Assembly: GCF_036323735.1 (NCBI RefSeq)
Contig: NC_086024.1
Location: 134,623,553 to 134,687,552, forward strand
Length of the DNA: 64,000 nt
Origin: Rattus norvegicus
Lineage: Eukaryota; Chordata; Mammalia; Rodentia; Muridae
Direction of reading: 5' to 3'
Made by a program: the position numbers and the translations under genes. Below, piece after piece: positions 21,961 through 34,192 of the stretch; within the stretch, counting starts at the first letter, position 1, and each line of letters begins with the position of its first letter. The notes under the pieces were generated by a model that worked only from the letters and a program-made list of their open reading frames with translations, made no database searches and was not told the origin of the DNA.

Positions 21961-24109
21961 ACTTCCTCAGGTCTCTCCCTCTCTCCTTTCCTCCTTCCTT
22001 CTATCCTTCCCTTTCTATTGTTTTGTTGATTTCTTTGGCTGCTGATCTTTGTAGAATAATTTTGCCTTTTGTCACATTGCTGAAATTGTTAATAATTTCT
22101 GGAAGTTTCCAGGTGTTTGGAGGATCTCGTGTGGAATATAACATCTTCATGTAAGAACAGTTTGAATTCTCTTTCTATTTGTTCTCCATTATTTTCCTTC
22201 TCTTGCCTACTGTTCCAGCTAGTGTGTCAGGGAATAGGGTGGCGCACAATCCTTTCTGTTCCTGATTTTATGGCTTAGTGATTCTCCACTTAAGATGTTG
22301 TTGGCTATGTGTTTGTCACATACAGCCTTTATTATGTTGAGGTATGTTCCCGCTAATCTAACTCTCTCTAGGACTTGTGTCATACCATCGTGGATTTTGT
22401 GGAAAATCCACATCTATTGATGTATGATGGCATCTAATTCTGATGTTTCTGTTTACTTTTGTCCAGAATGTTGTTCTATTGGAAAAATTGGGGTATCAGA
22501 GTCACCCACTATTATTGAGTTAGTGCTATTCTGTACCTTTAATTTCAGCAGTACTCTTTTTATTAAAGTTGAATGTGTAAGAGTTTGGTGGATATTGTTT
22601 AAGATTGTCATGTCTTCTTTTTAATTATCCCCTAGAACAAAGTTTTCTTCTTTGTCCCTTCTGATTTGTTGTAGCTTGAAATCTGTATCAGTAGGAACAC
22701 CTTCTTGCTTTCTGGTCCCATTTTTCTGAGGTACTTTTTTGTCTTTTTACTTTAAGCGGGCTTCTAACTCTGTGGGTGAGATTAACTTCTTGTAGATGAC
22801 AGAAAGATGGATTTTGTTTTTTAATCCATTCAATCATCCTGTGCCTTTTGTCTGGGAAGTCTTGATATTAAAGTTATTACAAAGAATATATGTTGAACAT
22901 TTTCTTTGTTGACTGGGTTCTTATTTATCATTTGTTTCAGAACTTATAACCTTATCTATGTTTTCTCTGTAGTCATTTAACTATACTTCTCTCTTCAGTC
23001 TCAAATATTAATTCCAGCATTCTCCCTAGGATGGCTTGTTAGTCATAAATTCTTGTTTGTTTTCATCATTGAAAGTTTTTCTGTCTCTGTCCACTATGGC
23101 AGATATTTTTGCTGGGTATTGTAGTTCAAGTTGTCATCTGTGCTCTTTATGAATGGAAGCAAATTGCTCCAGACTCTTCTGGCTTCTTAAGAGCTCTTTT
23201 CCTCTATACATGACTTGTGTTCTTTCTGATTCTGCTTTTAGAATCTTTTGTTCTGTGTATTGAGTGTTTTTACTATATTATGCCCTGATAGATTTCTGTT
23301 TTGGTTCTGTCTATTTGGTGTTTGATGAGCTTCTTGTATCTTTTATCTGTATCTTGTGTCCTTCCTTAATTTGAGGGAAATTGCTTCTATGATCCTGATT
23401 CAAGAGCCAGTCTATGCCATTGACCATAGGTGTTTTCTTCTCTTTTATTCCTGTAATTTGGAAAAAATGGATCCTTTTGTGGGGTCCACAGTTCTTGGTT
23501 TTTTAAAATGTATTATAAATAGTTTTCATAGACTTTGAGTAGTCCAGGTCCCCTGCTTTGGCTCCAGGTTCCAATAGTCCCCCCCTTTACTTGGTCCATT
23601 CTACTAGTAAGGCTTCCCTGAGTTCTGTATTTGGGTTATTGAGATTTTCAGGTCCATCTTCATTTCAGCTTGAGTTATCTTCAATAACTCTATCCCCTTA
23701 CTGAACTTGGTTTTAAAATTCTGATTTGTCACCATTCTTTTTGTATTTATTTTGGGTGTCACCTTGCATCTATCCTTATCCTCCGCTAGTTCAATGAGGG
23801 ATCTCTTGGTGTTTTCTTTAAATCCTTAGCATTCTTAGATAAAGCTTAGTGTTCACGGTTGTTTTTTCAAATTCTGTGTCCTGGGTTCATCAAGGTAACT
23901 CTCATTAGAGAGCTTTCCTTTAAGGCTGGTGGGTTGGATGGGAGACATGCTGTCTTTGTCATTCATGTCTCTTTGGCTTTTGTGACATGACCCAGGCATG
24001 TGGACTTCTTTCTTTGGTTGTCTGCTTTAGATTGAGTCAGTTCAGGTGTTGCATGACCAGAGATGGGCTAGGTAAAGCTGGTATGTGGCTCTTTGACTGT
24101 ACTTTTCCA

Positions 24110-24425
24110 GGCAAAGCTGGCTCATGAACTATAGGTCTAGAGTTGGGCTTGTAGATGTGGAGATGTCAGTGGGGGTGAATGGAGTAGGATTATGGAAGAT
24201 ACAAAGCCTTGCTGGAGGAAGTTGGTCCCTGGAGTTGGCTTTGAGTATCTATAGCCTTTGTATATGTCTATACTTCATGTGCTTTGCTTCCAGTGTGTGG
24301 TTGGAGTGAAAGGTCATAGCTTCCTGCTTCAGCCACCTTGCTTGTTACCATATGATCCCCATCATTATGGGCCAGTTGATTTTGGTTGTGGTGTTTGATC
24401 ACAGCAGTAGAAAACTAACTGAATA
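24110..24425 (+). mobile_element. Possible MaLR LTR, sense
   Basis: It ends with 'gtggtgtttgatcacagcag' and 'tagaaaactaactgaa', resembling a MaLR LTR 3' end. The upstream order is compatible but strongly diverged. Confidence 0.4.
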
Positions 24426-24429
24426 TGTC

Positions 24430-25780
24430 ATTGACAGGACAACCAATAGAATTGGAGATCATCACGTTATGTAGAAAAGTCTGGCTCAGAAATAATATTG
24501 CATATTTTCTAATATGCAAAACATAGATTACGGATATATTTAAAATCACACACATACACACACAAATACATATATGACATGAGATAGAAGGAAGACTGTG
24601 TGGGAAAAGGAAGACAAGTGGAAGAGGGAGGGTAAACATGAGAGGCTAGAGGTGGTTAATATGATCAAAGTACGTGACATGTGCCCTACGTGGACTTTCT
24701 CCCCATTAGGAAAACAGTGGTTTTTCAAGCTACACCTTGACTCAAGAGACTCCATTTGACAAACGGCTTTTCCACTCATCTTGAGGATGGAAGAGACCTG
24801 TGTTTCTGGATGGATACTTGAACATCATCTATTCATACAGCACAGACTGCCAAAGGACCTACTCTTAGGAGTATAAAGGGTGCCACTAGATAAACTTGTC
24901 AAGGTTAATTGGCACTGGAGAGGCACACAAGTGTTAAAATCATCTTATGAGACACCAGACTCAAGAGCTTAACAAGTGTACCAGATCAAAGAAAGAACAC
25001 GAGTCCATTATGACCCCTGTGAGGAGCTGGACAACCAACACTGCAATCCTGATGGCTTCTACCAACCTAGCATCTCACCAACAAGTGTGTTTCAAGAACC
25101 TAAAGGTAGAAAATTCCAACTTCCCCTGGGCTTTCAGCTTGGTTTGGTCCCTGGTGTTGACATGGCCTACTCAATAGCTGTCTTCCTGTCTACCTGCTCC
25201 CCGATCTGGACCAGGACCATCCACCCATCCGTTCCCTGTTCCTTTGCTGGAAGTGACCCTGTCCACTGCTTTTGCAGCTCCATTTTCAGACCTGTGACCT
25301 CAATGGCCTAATTCACAGCAGCACTTTCCTCCTTGTAACAGGTGTCCTATCAGCAGACTCTATTGACATGTCTGCCAGCTGACCCTTGAAACTTCAGGAA
25401 AGTCAACTGTGACCTCTTTGACCCTTTGTATGCATTCTGTAACTTACATGTGTCTATGCAAAAGTGTAACCTCAAAAACAATATAGGAGAATTTATTTTG
25501 AAACCAAATATGAGTGACCATGGTCCAGGAACACAGACTTGTATTATCCCCAATTCCATTGTTTCAACATGAAAGTATTTTGATGAAGTTTTTATAGTAA
25601 CAGGACAAAGAATGTCACAAATCAAGATGCTTTTCAAATGTATTGGTGAAAACATCAGAGACCGAGGTTCCAGTTAAGCAGAGAAATCTTGTCTATAGGC
25701 TCCAGACACTATCTGATATAGCATGTAATTTTTACTACCTCACTTTAAGCTCCAGGTGGGCTGAACTACTGGCCCCACCC
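24430..25780. other. Unassigned interval
   Basis: No gene, RNA or confident repeat. Short frames (up to 111 codons near 24976-25311) lack domains and splice context. Confidence 0.45.
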
Positions 25781-26680
25781 AGGTTCCTTCAGATTTCCAG
25801 ATGAAAGATACACACACATACACAAACTTATTTTTATATTACTTTAGCTCAATGGCCAGACTCTTCTAAGTCTTCCTCCGCTATCACACACTTCTTTTCT
25901 TTCCCAGCTCAGCACCCTAAATCCACTCTTAGCTTCAGTTGTTCAGTTACCTTTAGTCCCAGCTCAACACTGTAACTCTGCCCTCAGCTTAGTTATGTTT
26001 CTAACCTCCCACCTCTACCCCAGGCCCAGTCAGGGAAGTGGCCAATGGCTACTCCACCCTAGATCTCACATGACTGGTGGCTTTTTCTCCCTCTGAAGCT
26101 TGGTGAATCTTTCTCTCCACCCTTGCATCTACCAGCCTGCCTGAGGAGTGGGGGAAATGGGAGTTGGGGGATGGGACTGGAAGTCCTTCCTATTCCACCC
26201 AGCTCATTGACTTCTAGCATCTTTAATGATCTATCAAGAACCAATTGGGGAACAGGATATTCAGCATTCATATACAGATTCACAATCAGGGCATCAGAAC
26301 CACCCCCTACAACCTGACAGCATCCTTTGTCCTTTGTCTTGTTAAGTAAGTACACTCCAAAGAGTTGTTTTCTGTTGTTTTAAGGATGTTAGATCATATT
26401 TAGAGGTGAATACAGCTTGGTAATTTAGGAAACTAATGATAGTCTGAGATAATTGCAATTAGGTTATGTGCCTGCAACATTCCAACTTCCCCAAAGTTCT
26501 TCTCATCAGCCAATCGGCCTTTGTGGACACAGCTTCTTTCCCGGAATTCCTTGTTCATATGTAAAACTGCTAATATAGATTTATTTACCAAGCAATATGT
26601 GTTAGGAGAGTTAATACTAGTAACTAATAAATAAAACAACCTGTGTTCATATCAGCCAGGTTTCCAAGGGAAGTGAGAAT
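25780..26680 (-). mobile_element. Possible ERV LTR-like sequence, antisense
   Basis: C-rich and 'ctcagcaccctaaatcc'-type text, with reverse poly(A)-like strings, is reminiscent of a reversed rodent LTR. Ends were not found. Confidence 0.25.
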
Positions 26681-27156
26681 ACCTGGAAAATAACTGCTTT
26701 GGAAAGTGTTATATCCTGTGAATTTATTTAATTCAATAAATTCTGACATCACAGAAAGACACTAGTGCATTCATCTATGTTTTTGACATAGCACTGACAG
26801 CAATACACCTGCGTGAATCCAGCTTTATAAAACCCATTGCTATGTAAAAATCAGTATATACTAATAGATTCTGATGTATATAAAAGGTGTCAATAAAAAC
26901 AAAATGTTCCAATGTTTAAAAATAAACTTTAAAATCTGAGACAAAGGGAAATGCAAACAGCATGTCAAAGTGAATGGGATATAGCAAAAATGCTTTAAGC
27001 AAATATATGGTTATATATATAATCTCTTACAAAGATAAGCCAATGTTGCACCTCAAGGGCTTGGCAAAAATGAAATAATACAAGGCCAAAGACTTAGAGA
27101 AGGAAAACAAAACAAAGCAAAACAGAGTAGTTGTAAATAGAAGATAAAAGCCAAAC

Positions 27157-27185
27157 ATACATACATACATACATACATACATACA
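27157..27185. repeat. (CATA)n microsatellite
   Basis: Seven CATA units just upstream of the Rpl3 retrocopy. Confidence 0.95.
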
Positions 27186-27239
27186 GAAATGGCTTAGAGC
27201 TCATCTTTTAGAAAGATAAAAACCAGAACTTTAGCTTTA

Positions 27240-28500
27240 TCTGTGGTGTGTGGTGGTGAGATGTCCTACAGGAACTTCTCAGCTCCCAGGCATGGATCCC
27301 TGGGCTTCTCGCCTCAGAAGCACAGCTGTTGGCATCATGGGAAAGTGAAGCTCTTCCCTAAGGATGACTCTTCCAAGCCTGTTCACCTCACAGACTTTCT
27401 AGTCCACAAGGCTAACATGACCCACATCATCCAGAAAGTTGACAGGCCAGAATCTAAGATGAATAAGAAAGAAGTTGTGGAGGGTGTGGCCATTGTGGAA
27501 ACTCCACCCATGGTGGTTATGGGCATTGTGGGATACATAGAAATACCAAGAGGCCTCTGGACCTTCAAGGCAGTATTTGCTGAGCATATCAGTGGTAAGA
27601 GTAAAAAGTGTTTCTATAAGAACTGGCACCTCTGAGAAGAAGGCCTCCACCAAATACTGAGAGAAATGGTAGTTTGACATGGGCAAGCGACAGCTGGAAA
27701 TGGAATTCAAAAGCATGAAGAAGTATTGCCAAGTCATCTGCATAGTTGCCCACACTCAGATGTGTTTGCTTTCTCTTCACCAGAAGAAGGCACACTTGAT
27801 GGAGATCCAGGTGATGGGGCACTGTGGCTAAGAAGCTAGACTGAGCTGGAGAGAGGCTGTGAACCAGGTGTTTGGATAGGATGAGATCATTGATGTCATC
27901 AAGGAGACAAAAGGAAATGGTTACAAAGGAGTAACCAGGGTTGACATACAAAGAAACTGCCCTGAAAGACCCATCGAGGGCTGCCCAAAGTTGCCTGTGT
28001 GTTGGAGCCTGGCACCCTGCCCGTGTAACCTTTTCTGTGGCTCAAGTTGGGCAGAAAGGCTACCACCACTGAACGGAGATAACAAGAAGATTTGCAAGAT
28101 TGGTCAAGGCTACCTCATCAAGGATGGTAAACTCATCAAGAACAATGCACCTACTGAATACCACCTGTCTGACAAGAGCATCAACCTACTGGGTGGCTTT
28201 GTCCACTATGGTGAGGTGACCAATGACTTCATCAGGCTCAAAGGCTGTGCAGTCAGAACCAAGAAGCACGCTTACTATCTGTAAGTACCTGCTGGTCCAG
28301 ACCATTCAGTGGGCTCTGAAGAAGATTGACCCGAAGCTCAATGACACCACCTACAAGGTTGGCCATGGTTGTTTCCAGACCACAGAGGGGAAGAGAGCAT
28401 TCATAGGACCACTCAAGAAAGAATGCACAGCTGAGGAGGAAGGTGCTTAATACCAGGAGCGTTTTGCACAGCAGGTGGGGCTCATCAATAAAAACGTTTC
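27240..28500 (+). pseudogene. Rpl3-ps: Rpl3 processed pseudogene (60S ribosomal protein L3, uL3)
   Basis: The parent protein uL3 is a large-subunit ribosomal protein next to the peptidyl-transferase centre. An ATG at 27261 opens MSYRNFSAPRHGSLGF and the frame stays readable for about 123 codons to KNWH. A 2-base deletion and a stop (TGA near 27633) follow. Further frames recover HTQMCLLSLHQKKAHLMEIQ (about 27745-27810), GQGYLIKDGKLIKNNAPTEY with SDKSINLLGGFVHYGEVTND (about 28095-28235) and the C-terminus GPLKKE...EEEGA, stop at 28448-28450. Part of the region near 27850 is deleted by about 15-18 bases. No introns are present. A 3' UTR with AATAAA (28487-28492) remains but no A-tail follows, only a G-run. 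Many substitutions show it is old and not functional. It is cellular, not viral. Confidence 0.95.
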
Positions 28501-28870
28501 GGGGGGGGCGGGGGCAGACAAAGTGAAACAGTGTGAAGTTTTAAATAAATAAATGTAGAAGTAAAAGGGGATATTTTTTAGCTGATACCACCGGAAGACA
28601 GCAAGCCACTGCGAGCAATCATGGGCCAGCAAATCAGGTAGCCCAGGAGAGCAGAAGGGCAGATCGACCAGCAGAGAGGCAGGAAAAGCTGGAAGATCTG
28701 CAGACAGTGGCAACCGAGAAGATTGAGTCTGTGATGGAACAGAACCAAAACCCTCCCGGCAAAAAGAAAAAAAAATGCCAAGGGGTCTGATGCTTGCTGG
28801 TTGAATTCCACAAAGCATTTAAGGCCCAGCTGTCGATCCTTTTCCAACTCTTCCGGGAAGTTGAAGAGGA
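28501..28870. other. Unassigned, downstream of pseudogene
   Basis: It starts with a G-rich run (ggggggggcggggg), followed by A-rich and non-repetitive sequence. No gene is supported. Confidence 0.4.
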
Positions 28871-28874
28871 AAGG

Positions 28875-28875
<1 letters not shown>

Positions 28876-28930
<55 letters not shown>

Positions 28931-29002
28931 CATATATATATATATTATTCACACACACATAAATCTATATATATATATTCATACACACACACACACATAT
29001 TT
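28876..29002. repeat. (TA)n with flanking CA/TA repeats
   Basis: About 45 bases of uninterrupted TA pass into CATA and ACAC tracts. Confidence 0.95.
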
Positions 29003-29009
29003 CCTCAGG

Positions 29010-29078
29010 GGGTATGTTTTCAATGGCAGTCACTTAATTGGCATGGATAGAATCCTAGGTTCAATCTTTGGCATTAAA
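29010..29078 (+). mobile_element. ID-like SINE remnant
   Basis: 'atcctaggttcaatctttgg' then 'cattaaaaagg' resembles the B-box and A-rich end of a degraded ID-type SINE. The 5' half is barely recognisable. Confidence 0.4.
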
Positions 29079-29136
29079 AAGGAGGAGGAGGAGGAGGAGG
29101 GAGGACGAGGACGAGGACGAGGAGGACGAGGAGAAA
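29078..29136. repeat. (GGA)n / GGACGA purine-rich tract
   Basis: GAGGAG units pass into ACGAGG units. The plus-strand frame is an Asp/Glu/Arg-rich artefact. Confidence 0.95.
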
Positions 29137-29431
29137 CTATATAAGGCAATATCACGGATGCTTGATGAGCAGAAGCAACTCCCCTTCCCGAACCACTGGC
29201 AGAGCAGACTCCACGGCACAGGCACATTCACTACAGTCATTTGTTGTTCGCTCCCGAAAGGTCAAGCAAATGCCTTTCTCGGCGTGCAATGTGTCTTCAT
29301 GATCAAAGGTCTCACCACACCATACAAATGACAGATGAAGGGTGTGTCACCACAAAAAGTCCATGCAAGACAGCCGTATGGGACATTATACACAAAGGTG
29401 ACAAGCACATAGCTTTCCCTCTGAGTTCAGA

Positions 29432-29460
29432 AATCAGACAGACAGACAGACACACACACA

Positions 29461-29491
<31 letters not shown>

Positions 29492-29492
29492 T
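29432..29492. repeat. (GACA)n-(CA)n microsatellite
   Basis: Four CAGA/GACA units followed by about 45 bases of CA with one TACA interruption. Confidence 0.95.
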
Positions 29493-29494
29493 TG

Positions 29495-30560
29495 GCCACT
29501 TCTGTTCAACATAGTGTTGGAGGGCTGGTCAAAGCAACTAAATTAAGATTTCAAAATCAGAAAGGAAGGCATTAAATCTTGTCTTTTTGCATACAAGATT
29601 CAGTATATACTAAAAAAAAAAAACAAAAACAAAAACAAAAAAACTAATGACTGCCAAAAAAGGCCATAACTAATTAACTAATTTTAAAACATGGCAGAAT
29701 ATTAATACATAAAAATCAGAAGCTGCCTGTACGCAACAGCTATTTGAAAGCAAATCAAAAGAGCAATCCCACCTCGGTAATACAAAAACGAAGTGAATTC
29801 ATCCATGGCTATAAGAAGCCTGAGCTATGAGCACTGTAAAACATGGATGGGGCAAGTCCAGGAGAAAGGTCCAGGAAACACAGAAAGATAGCCCATGCTC
29901 ATGGACGGGAAACCAAATTTGCTTAAAACGTCTGTAATGTCAGAAAAGACAGCTACAGCCCTCATCAATGTCTGATGAGTCCCCAGTATTTCTGTTCACA
30001 GAAGTAGAAAGGACAATCCTGACCTTTGAAGAACTACTGAAGAACCCTGAGCCAGCGTTGAAAGCATCAGGGTGGATTCAAATTCTCCCACATGGCTGTA
30101 GTAACTAAAACATAACACAAGGATCAATGATGATCAAAGCGACCGATGCCACGGTCCCAAAACAAACGTGTACATGTGTGCCTGACTGGCTGAGAGGCCA
30201 TGGACACAGGAAGAGAGAACACTCACACGTAAAAAACAAAACCGAGCTCTTGCCTCACTTTATACACCAAAGCCAGTCCCCACACGGACTAAAGGGTCTA
30301 ACATGGGATTGTGAAGTTACTGGGAGGGAAAAATGAATCATTGTGATATGGGTTTTGGTCGTGATTTGTTTTGTATCATCTCCAAAGAGCAGACAACAAA
30401 GACAAGGCAAATAAAAACAGAACAAACAAACAAAAATCACAGGACTTCATCAAGCAGAAAAAAAAGGGAAGAAAACACTTTCAAATTATGCAAAACGAAA
30501 ACATTAGTAAATGAATCTACATACAAGGCTGGTGGGAGGACCGTAGGCAGCCCTATCTTC
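29495..30560 (+). mobile_element. Old L1 ORF2 3' part, sense, decayed
   Basis: 'gagggctggtcaaagcaact', 'gcatacaagattcagtatat', 'aatcagaagctgcctgta', 'catggacgggaaaccaaat' and 'ccaaagccagtccccacacg' follow the order of L1 ORF2 nucleotide text beyond the reverse-transcriptase core. Frames are broken throughout. Confidence 0.7.
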
Positions 30561-30856
30561 TTGGAAATGACACAAGTCGTTTGGGCGATTTGTTCTCTCC
30601 CTGGCTGATGGACTGCTCATTGCTTACAGGGGTGATTAAAAGTCATAGGCCAGGCCGAGACCTTCCCAGTCACCCTCCAGCCCTGCCTAGCGGACAACCG
30701 GGCAGGTGGGGACAGAAGCAGATCTACTTGAGGCTACGAAGGCTGACAGACATCAGACACTTCTTAGGAAGATACAACCATCTTGCTGAGGCAGGTCCAA
30801 GAATTGAAAGTTCTGGGGATGCTGGTAAGGGACGCTGGGACCTGCTGACAGACAGA

Positions 30857-30906
30857 CAGACAGAAGGAGAGTGGGGCTAAGAGAGAGAGGGGAGAGAGTA
30901 TGTGTC

Positions 30907-30964
<58 letters not shown>

Positions 30965-30965
30965 G
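30857..30965. repeat. (GA)n-rich microsatellite
   Basis: GACA units, then about 55 bases of GA between about 30908 and 30964. Purine-rich on the plus strand. Confidence 0.95.
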
Positions 30966-32580
30966 CAGACAAGTAGCAGTGTCCAACTTGCACTTGGCTG
31001 CTGTTTCTTTTAGGTTTGGGACTCGGACCACTGAGCAGGAAGGCTGGGGACGCCAGGGGGCAGCCATGTCAGGGTCTAGAGCAGGCATGCTGGAGCAGAC
31101 ACACCCCCAGTGCACATTGAAGGGCAGGTGCAGATACCCAGGCTGGCTCTGACCAGTGAGAAGTAGACAGGGATGCTTTGTACCACCTGCAGTGTCCAGA
31201 CCCGGTGCTCGGGTCCTGAAACGACATCTGTCGTGGTGGGATAACTTTGTAGTCATGGCATTTAGAGAGGCGGTTGGATTCAGCAGCCCCAGGGCCACCA
31301 AAGCACAATGCTCTGCTGGGGTGTGGGGAGCTCCAGCCTGCCCTCCCTTCAATACCACGGGCTTACAGGGTGCGTGGACATGTCCTCCAGCTAAGGAGGA
31401 CCAGCTCTGCCCCAGGACTGTTGGGTTGTAGCCCAGGGCCACTTTCCCAGGCTGACCCGGAGGCCCAGGGCTCTGTGGGCGGCAGCAGTGACCCCAGCTC
31501 ACCCTGGGGAGGGGGGTAGTCACGTCTCCTGTCTGGCCCAGTCGCTCCCCTTGGTGGCTATAATTGGCAGGACCACAAGGAGGGTTTTGTTGACCCTTCT
31601 GCAAGGGCAGCACATGGTGGGGGGGGGCTGCTCCTTTCATCTCCCAGGCCCCCAATTACCCCTTTCTCTGGCCTGGATCAAGATGCTTTTAAATAGCACC
31701 AGTCAAGGCCTTGGGAGCTGAAGTGCTGGGGGGACATGGGGGCCCCTGCAGCTGCTCACAAAGGAAAGAGGGTGTACTCCTGGACCTGGGAAGAAAGGCT
31801 CAACTGGGACTTAAAAATAGACTCCTGCTCCAACATGTCCCAGCCCTGCTACCCAGCCTGGGGACGCTAATCAAAGCATGACCCCACGGCAACTCCTGTA
31901 GCCCTCCCTCAGGTGTGTCTACCTGACAGAGTACCCCGGAAAAGGCAGCTCTGGCAACGGGCGATGGGTACCAGCTTACAAGGTTTGCCCACTACATCTA
32001 CCGTGCCCAGGCCATTAGTGACTTTCCTTCCCTTCACCTTTCCCCTAACAGACACTTCCTTGACCTCTCAAAACCAGCTGACACAAGGTGAGGGGCTTCT
32101 GTCCAACTGTCACTGCTCCGTGGGCCACCTTCCACACTGAGTATCTGTTATCATGCCTGGGCACTTCGGAATCACAGGGATGCTTGCTTTGAGCCCTTGA
32201 CCCTAGTACAACGCCTGGAGCTGGGAGAAGGGAGTAAGAAGGTGTCCCTAATTGTAATTTAAACCTGTCCCCAGCCTCGGTCTTTCCTCCTTTGTCTGAG
32301 CTCTCTGTGCCTGGTCCCACTGCCTGGGCAGTCAGGAGACACCAATTTCAGTGTGTGGTCTGAAGCCCCTGCTGTCTGGGAGCCGCATAGATGACTACTC
32401 CAGACCTTGGTGTGGGGTTTTCAGATGGGTATGACAGAGTAGGTACTCACTTCCCACACTCTGTACCCACATATGACCCTCTGGCATGAAGAAGGGTCTG
32501 AAGCCACAGGTGTTGGTATCTGATGTCCTCTCCCCCCATCTGGGGGTATGCTGGTCTTCTGGTTAAGGTCCTTGTTTTGT
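30966..32580. other. Low-repeat interval, possible regulatory sequence
   Basis: GC-rich, without L1 or SINEs. It includes an exact MEF2-type match (TTAAAAATAG, 31811-31820; consensus YTAWWWWTAR) in a short block at about 31680-31880. No exon is supported. A 300-codon minus-strand frame (30753-31655) is composed of Pro/Ser/Leu-rich read-through plus the GA repeat. Confidence 0.4.
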
Positions 32581-32584
32581 TTTG

Positions 32585-32890
32585 TTAAGTTGTCACAAGT
32601 TAGACTCATCTAGGAAGAGGAAACTTCAATGGAGGAAATGGCTTCCCAAGAATGTCCTGTAAGCAAGTCTGTGGGACATTTTCTAGGTTAGCCATTGCTG
32701 TGAGAGGCCCAGCCCACTGTGTGTAGGGCTAACCCAGTGTGGGTGGTCCTGATTGTATTAAAAAAAAGAATGCTGAGTGAACCACGAGGAACATCCAGTA
32801 AGCAGCACTCTTCCATGGCTTCTGCTTCATTTCCTGCCTCCAGGTTCCTGCCTGGGCTTCCTGGCCTGACTTCCTGTGTAAGCTGCTTTT
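32585..32890 (+). mobile_element. MT-type MaLR LTR (MTC/MTD-like), sense
   Basis: 'aagttgtcacaagttagact', 'gcaagtctgtgggacatttt', 'gaggcccagcccactgtgtg', 'gtaagcagcactcttccatg' and 'cttcctgcctccaggttc'-type text follow the order of an MT-family LTR. The 3' end is lost. Confidence 0.7.
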
Positions 32891-32899
32891 GCTAATCAT

Positions 32900-34180
32900 G
32901 GCAAAGCCAACTATCTTAGGGAGCTGAGTACATTTGTCATTGCTGTCCCACCATGTTGTCCCCATTTACATGCTCCCCCAGGCTGTGCCTTGGTTTGCCT
33001 CTGAAGAGTGGCAACTCTAACACCACCCCATCCTGGCTCCCCCCACCCCCCATACCCGCTCACATGAGTCTTAGCTTCTCTCTGTATGTACCATACGCCT
33101 GATACTGATTTTTGAGACTAACAGGACCCTCCTGAGCTGGAACGGCTGTGACCCAGGGACTTAGGGTGCTGGGAACTCAGCGATCTCCAGATGTCAACTT
33201 GACATCATCGGTCTCAAGTTTATCCCACGCTGATGAAGGTGCAGGAAGTGGTACCCATGGGAAGAAGCCATGGAGACTTTATCAGGGAAACTCATTTGAG
33301 GAAAGTGAGAGATTCATCCAAGAAAGGAAATGCATGTTTGTTTGGGGGTGTTAAAGGATTTATGGCCGAAACTGGACAAAGACAGAAATAATTTCTGTTG
33401 AGATTAGTTAGGCTCTGGGCTATGATGGGCTGATACGGTGGAAGGCACACATGCTCTGTGTAAGTCCCCTTGGTCAAAACAACCACACTGTTTACACACT
33501 GTCCATCCAGTCAGGGGTTGAAGCCCCTGACCTGTGCTTGTTAACTGTTGACCTTGTCTCTGTTTCATCCCACGAGCCTGCTAGTTATCAACCTTGCCTG
33601 TGGCTTGCTGGCTGCTAATTAGACTAAGCTCTCACTCTTACAGGATCAGCTTGTAAGCTTTAGCATGTGGGAAAGCTAGCTATCCCAGCTGCCCAGATGT
33701 AGCCACGCTCTTCCTTCATTACCTACCTAGCCCCTTCTCTATGGTGGTGTCTTTCGAAAAATAGGTGGGAGCTTCTCGTTAGAGGTCATCCTTACCCACA
33801 ACAAAATCTGTTCTAATTAAGCTGCATCAGAAGCAAGAGTGTGGAGGAGGGCAACCATGTCCCGAATCTGTGCCCAGGACTCTGTGGCAGTTAGCAACTG
33901 GTCTCACTGTGGGGGAAGTTGAGGCAGGGACTTGAAGCAGCTACGTCACGTTCACGGTTAGGGGCAGAGAGAAATGGAGGTGCACACGCCTATGCACGCT
34001 CACCATCCACTTCAGGACCTCAGCCCCTGAAAATGGCCAGCCTGGCCCAGATAAGCACTCTCTGAGACTGTCTCACACATTGGCTCTGGCATCAAGTTGA
34101 AAGTTAATACTGTGGCAGGACCTGTGGTCGCCTGCCAGTGAGCAGGGCTGGCTGAGACACGAGTGAAGTGTTTTTCTGAC
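32900..34180. other. Unassigned low-repeat interval
   Basis: No gene, RNA or confident mobile element recognised. It is non-repetitive apart from short C-runs near 33040. Confidence 0.45.
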
Positions 34181-34192
34181 CCGTTCTCTTCC

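Larger units (their letters stand above)
18568..23910 (-). mobile_element. Lx-type L1, antisense, long but rearranged
   Basis: Read on the minus strand, the 3' end is at 18568-18667 and the 3' UTR continues at 19039-19780 ('gacaagggatgagagctgc', 'ctcctctagggcccgtgg', 'tacagtgccaggcatgg'). The 3' end of ORF2 and its flank occupy 19980-21190. About 21960-22415 is mid-ORF2 and 22420-22890 is the endonuclease end of ORF2. About 22900-23900 is ORF1-side sequence. It is split by an ORR1 LTR, a (CT)(GT) tract and a block at 21190-21960 that I cannot assign. A sharp jump in ORF2 at about 22415 implies an internal deletion. No intact frame remains. Confidence 0.75.

Noticed and set aside
21669..22154. 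161-codon plus-strand frame
   Set aside because: It runs across unassigned pyrimidine-rich sequence into antisense L1. No domain.
27991..28284. Possible functional short Rpl3-like gene
   Set aside because: It is only a fragment of the retrocopy between frameshifts and stops, with no separate promoter or start.
29068..29331. Acidic/Arg-rich frame resembling a nuclear protein
   Set aside because: GGA/GGACGA repeat plus chance continuation.
30753..31655. 300-codon minus-strand open frame
   Set aside because: It includes a (GA)n repeat read as Ser/Leu. The rest is Pro/Gly-rich with no domain, and overlapping opposite frames are similar. GC-rich chance frame.
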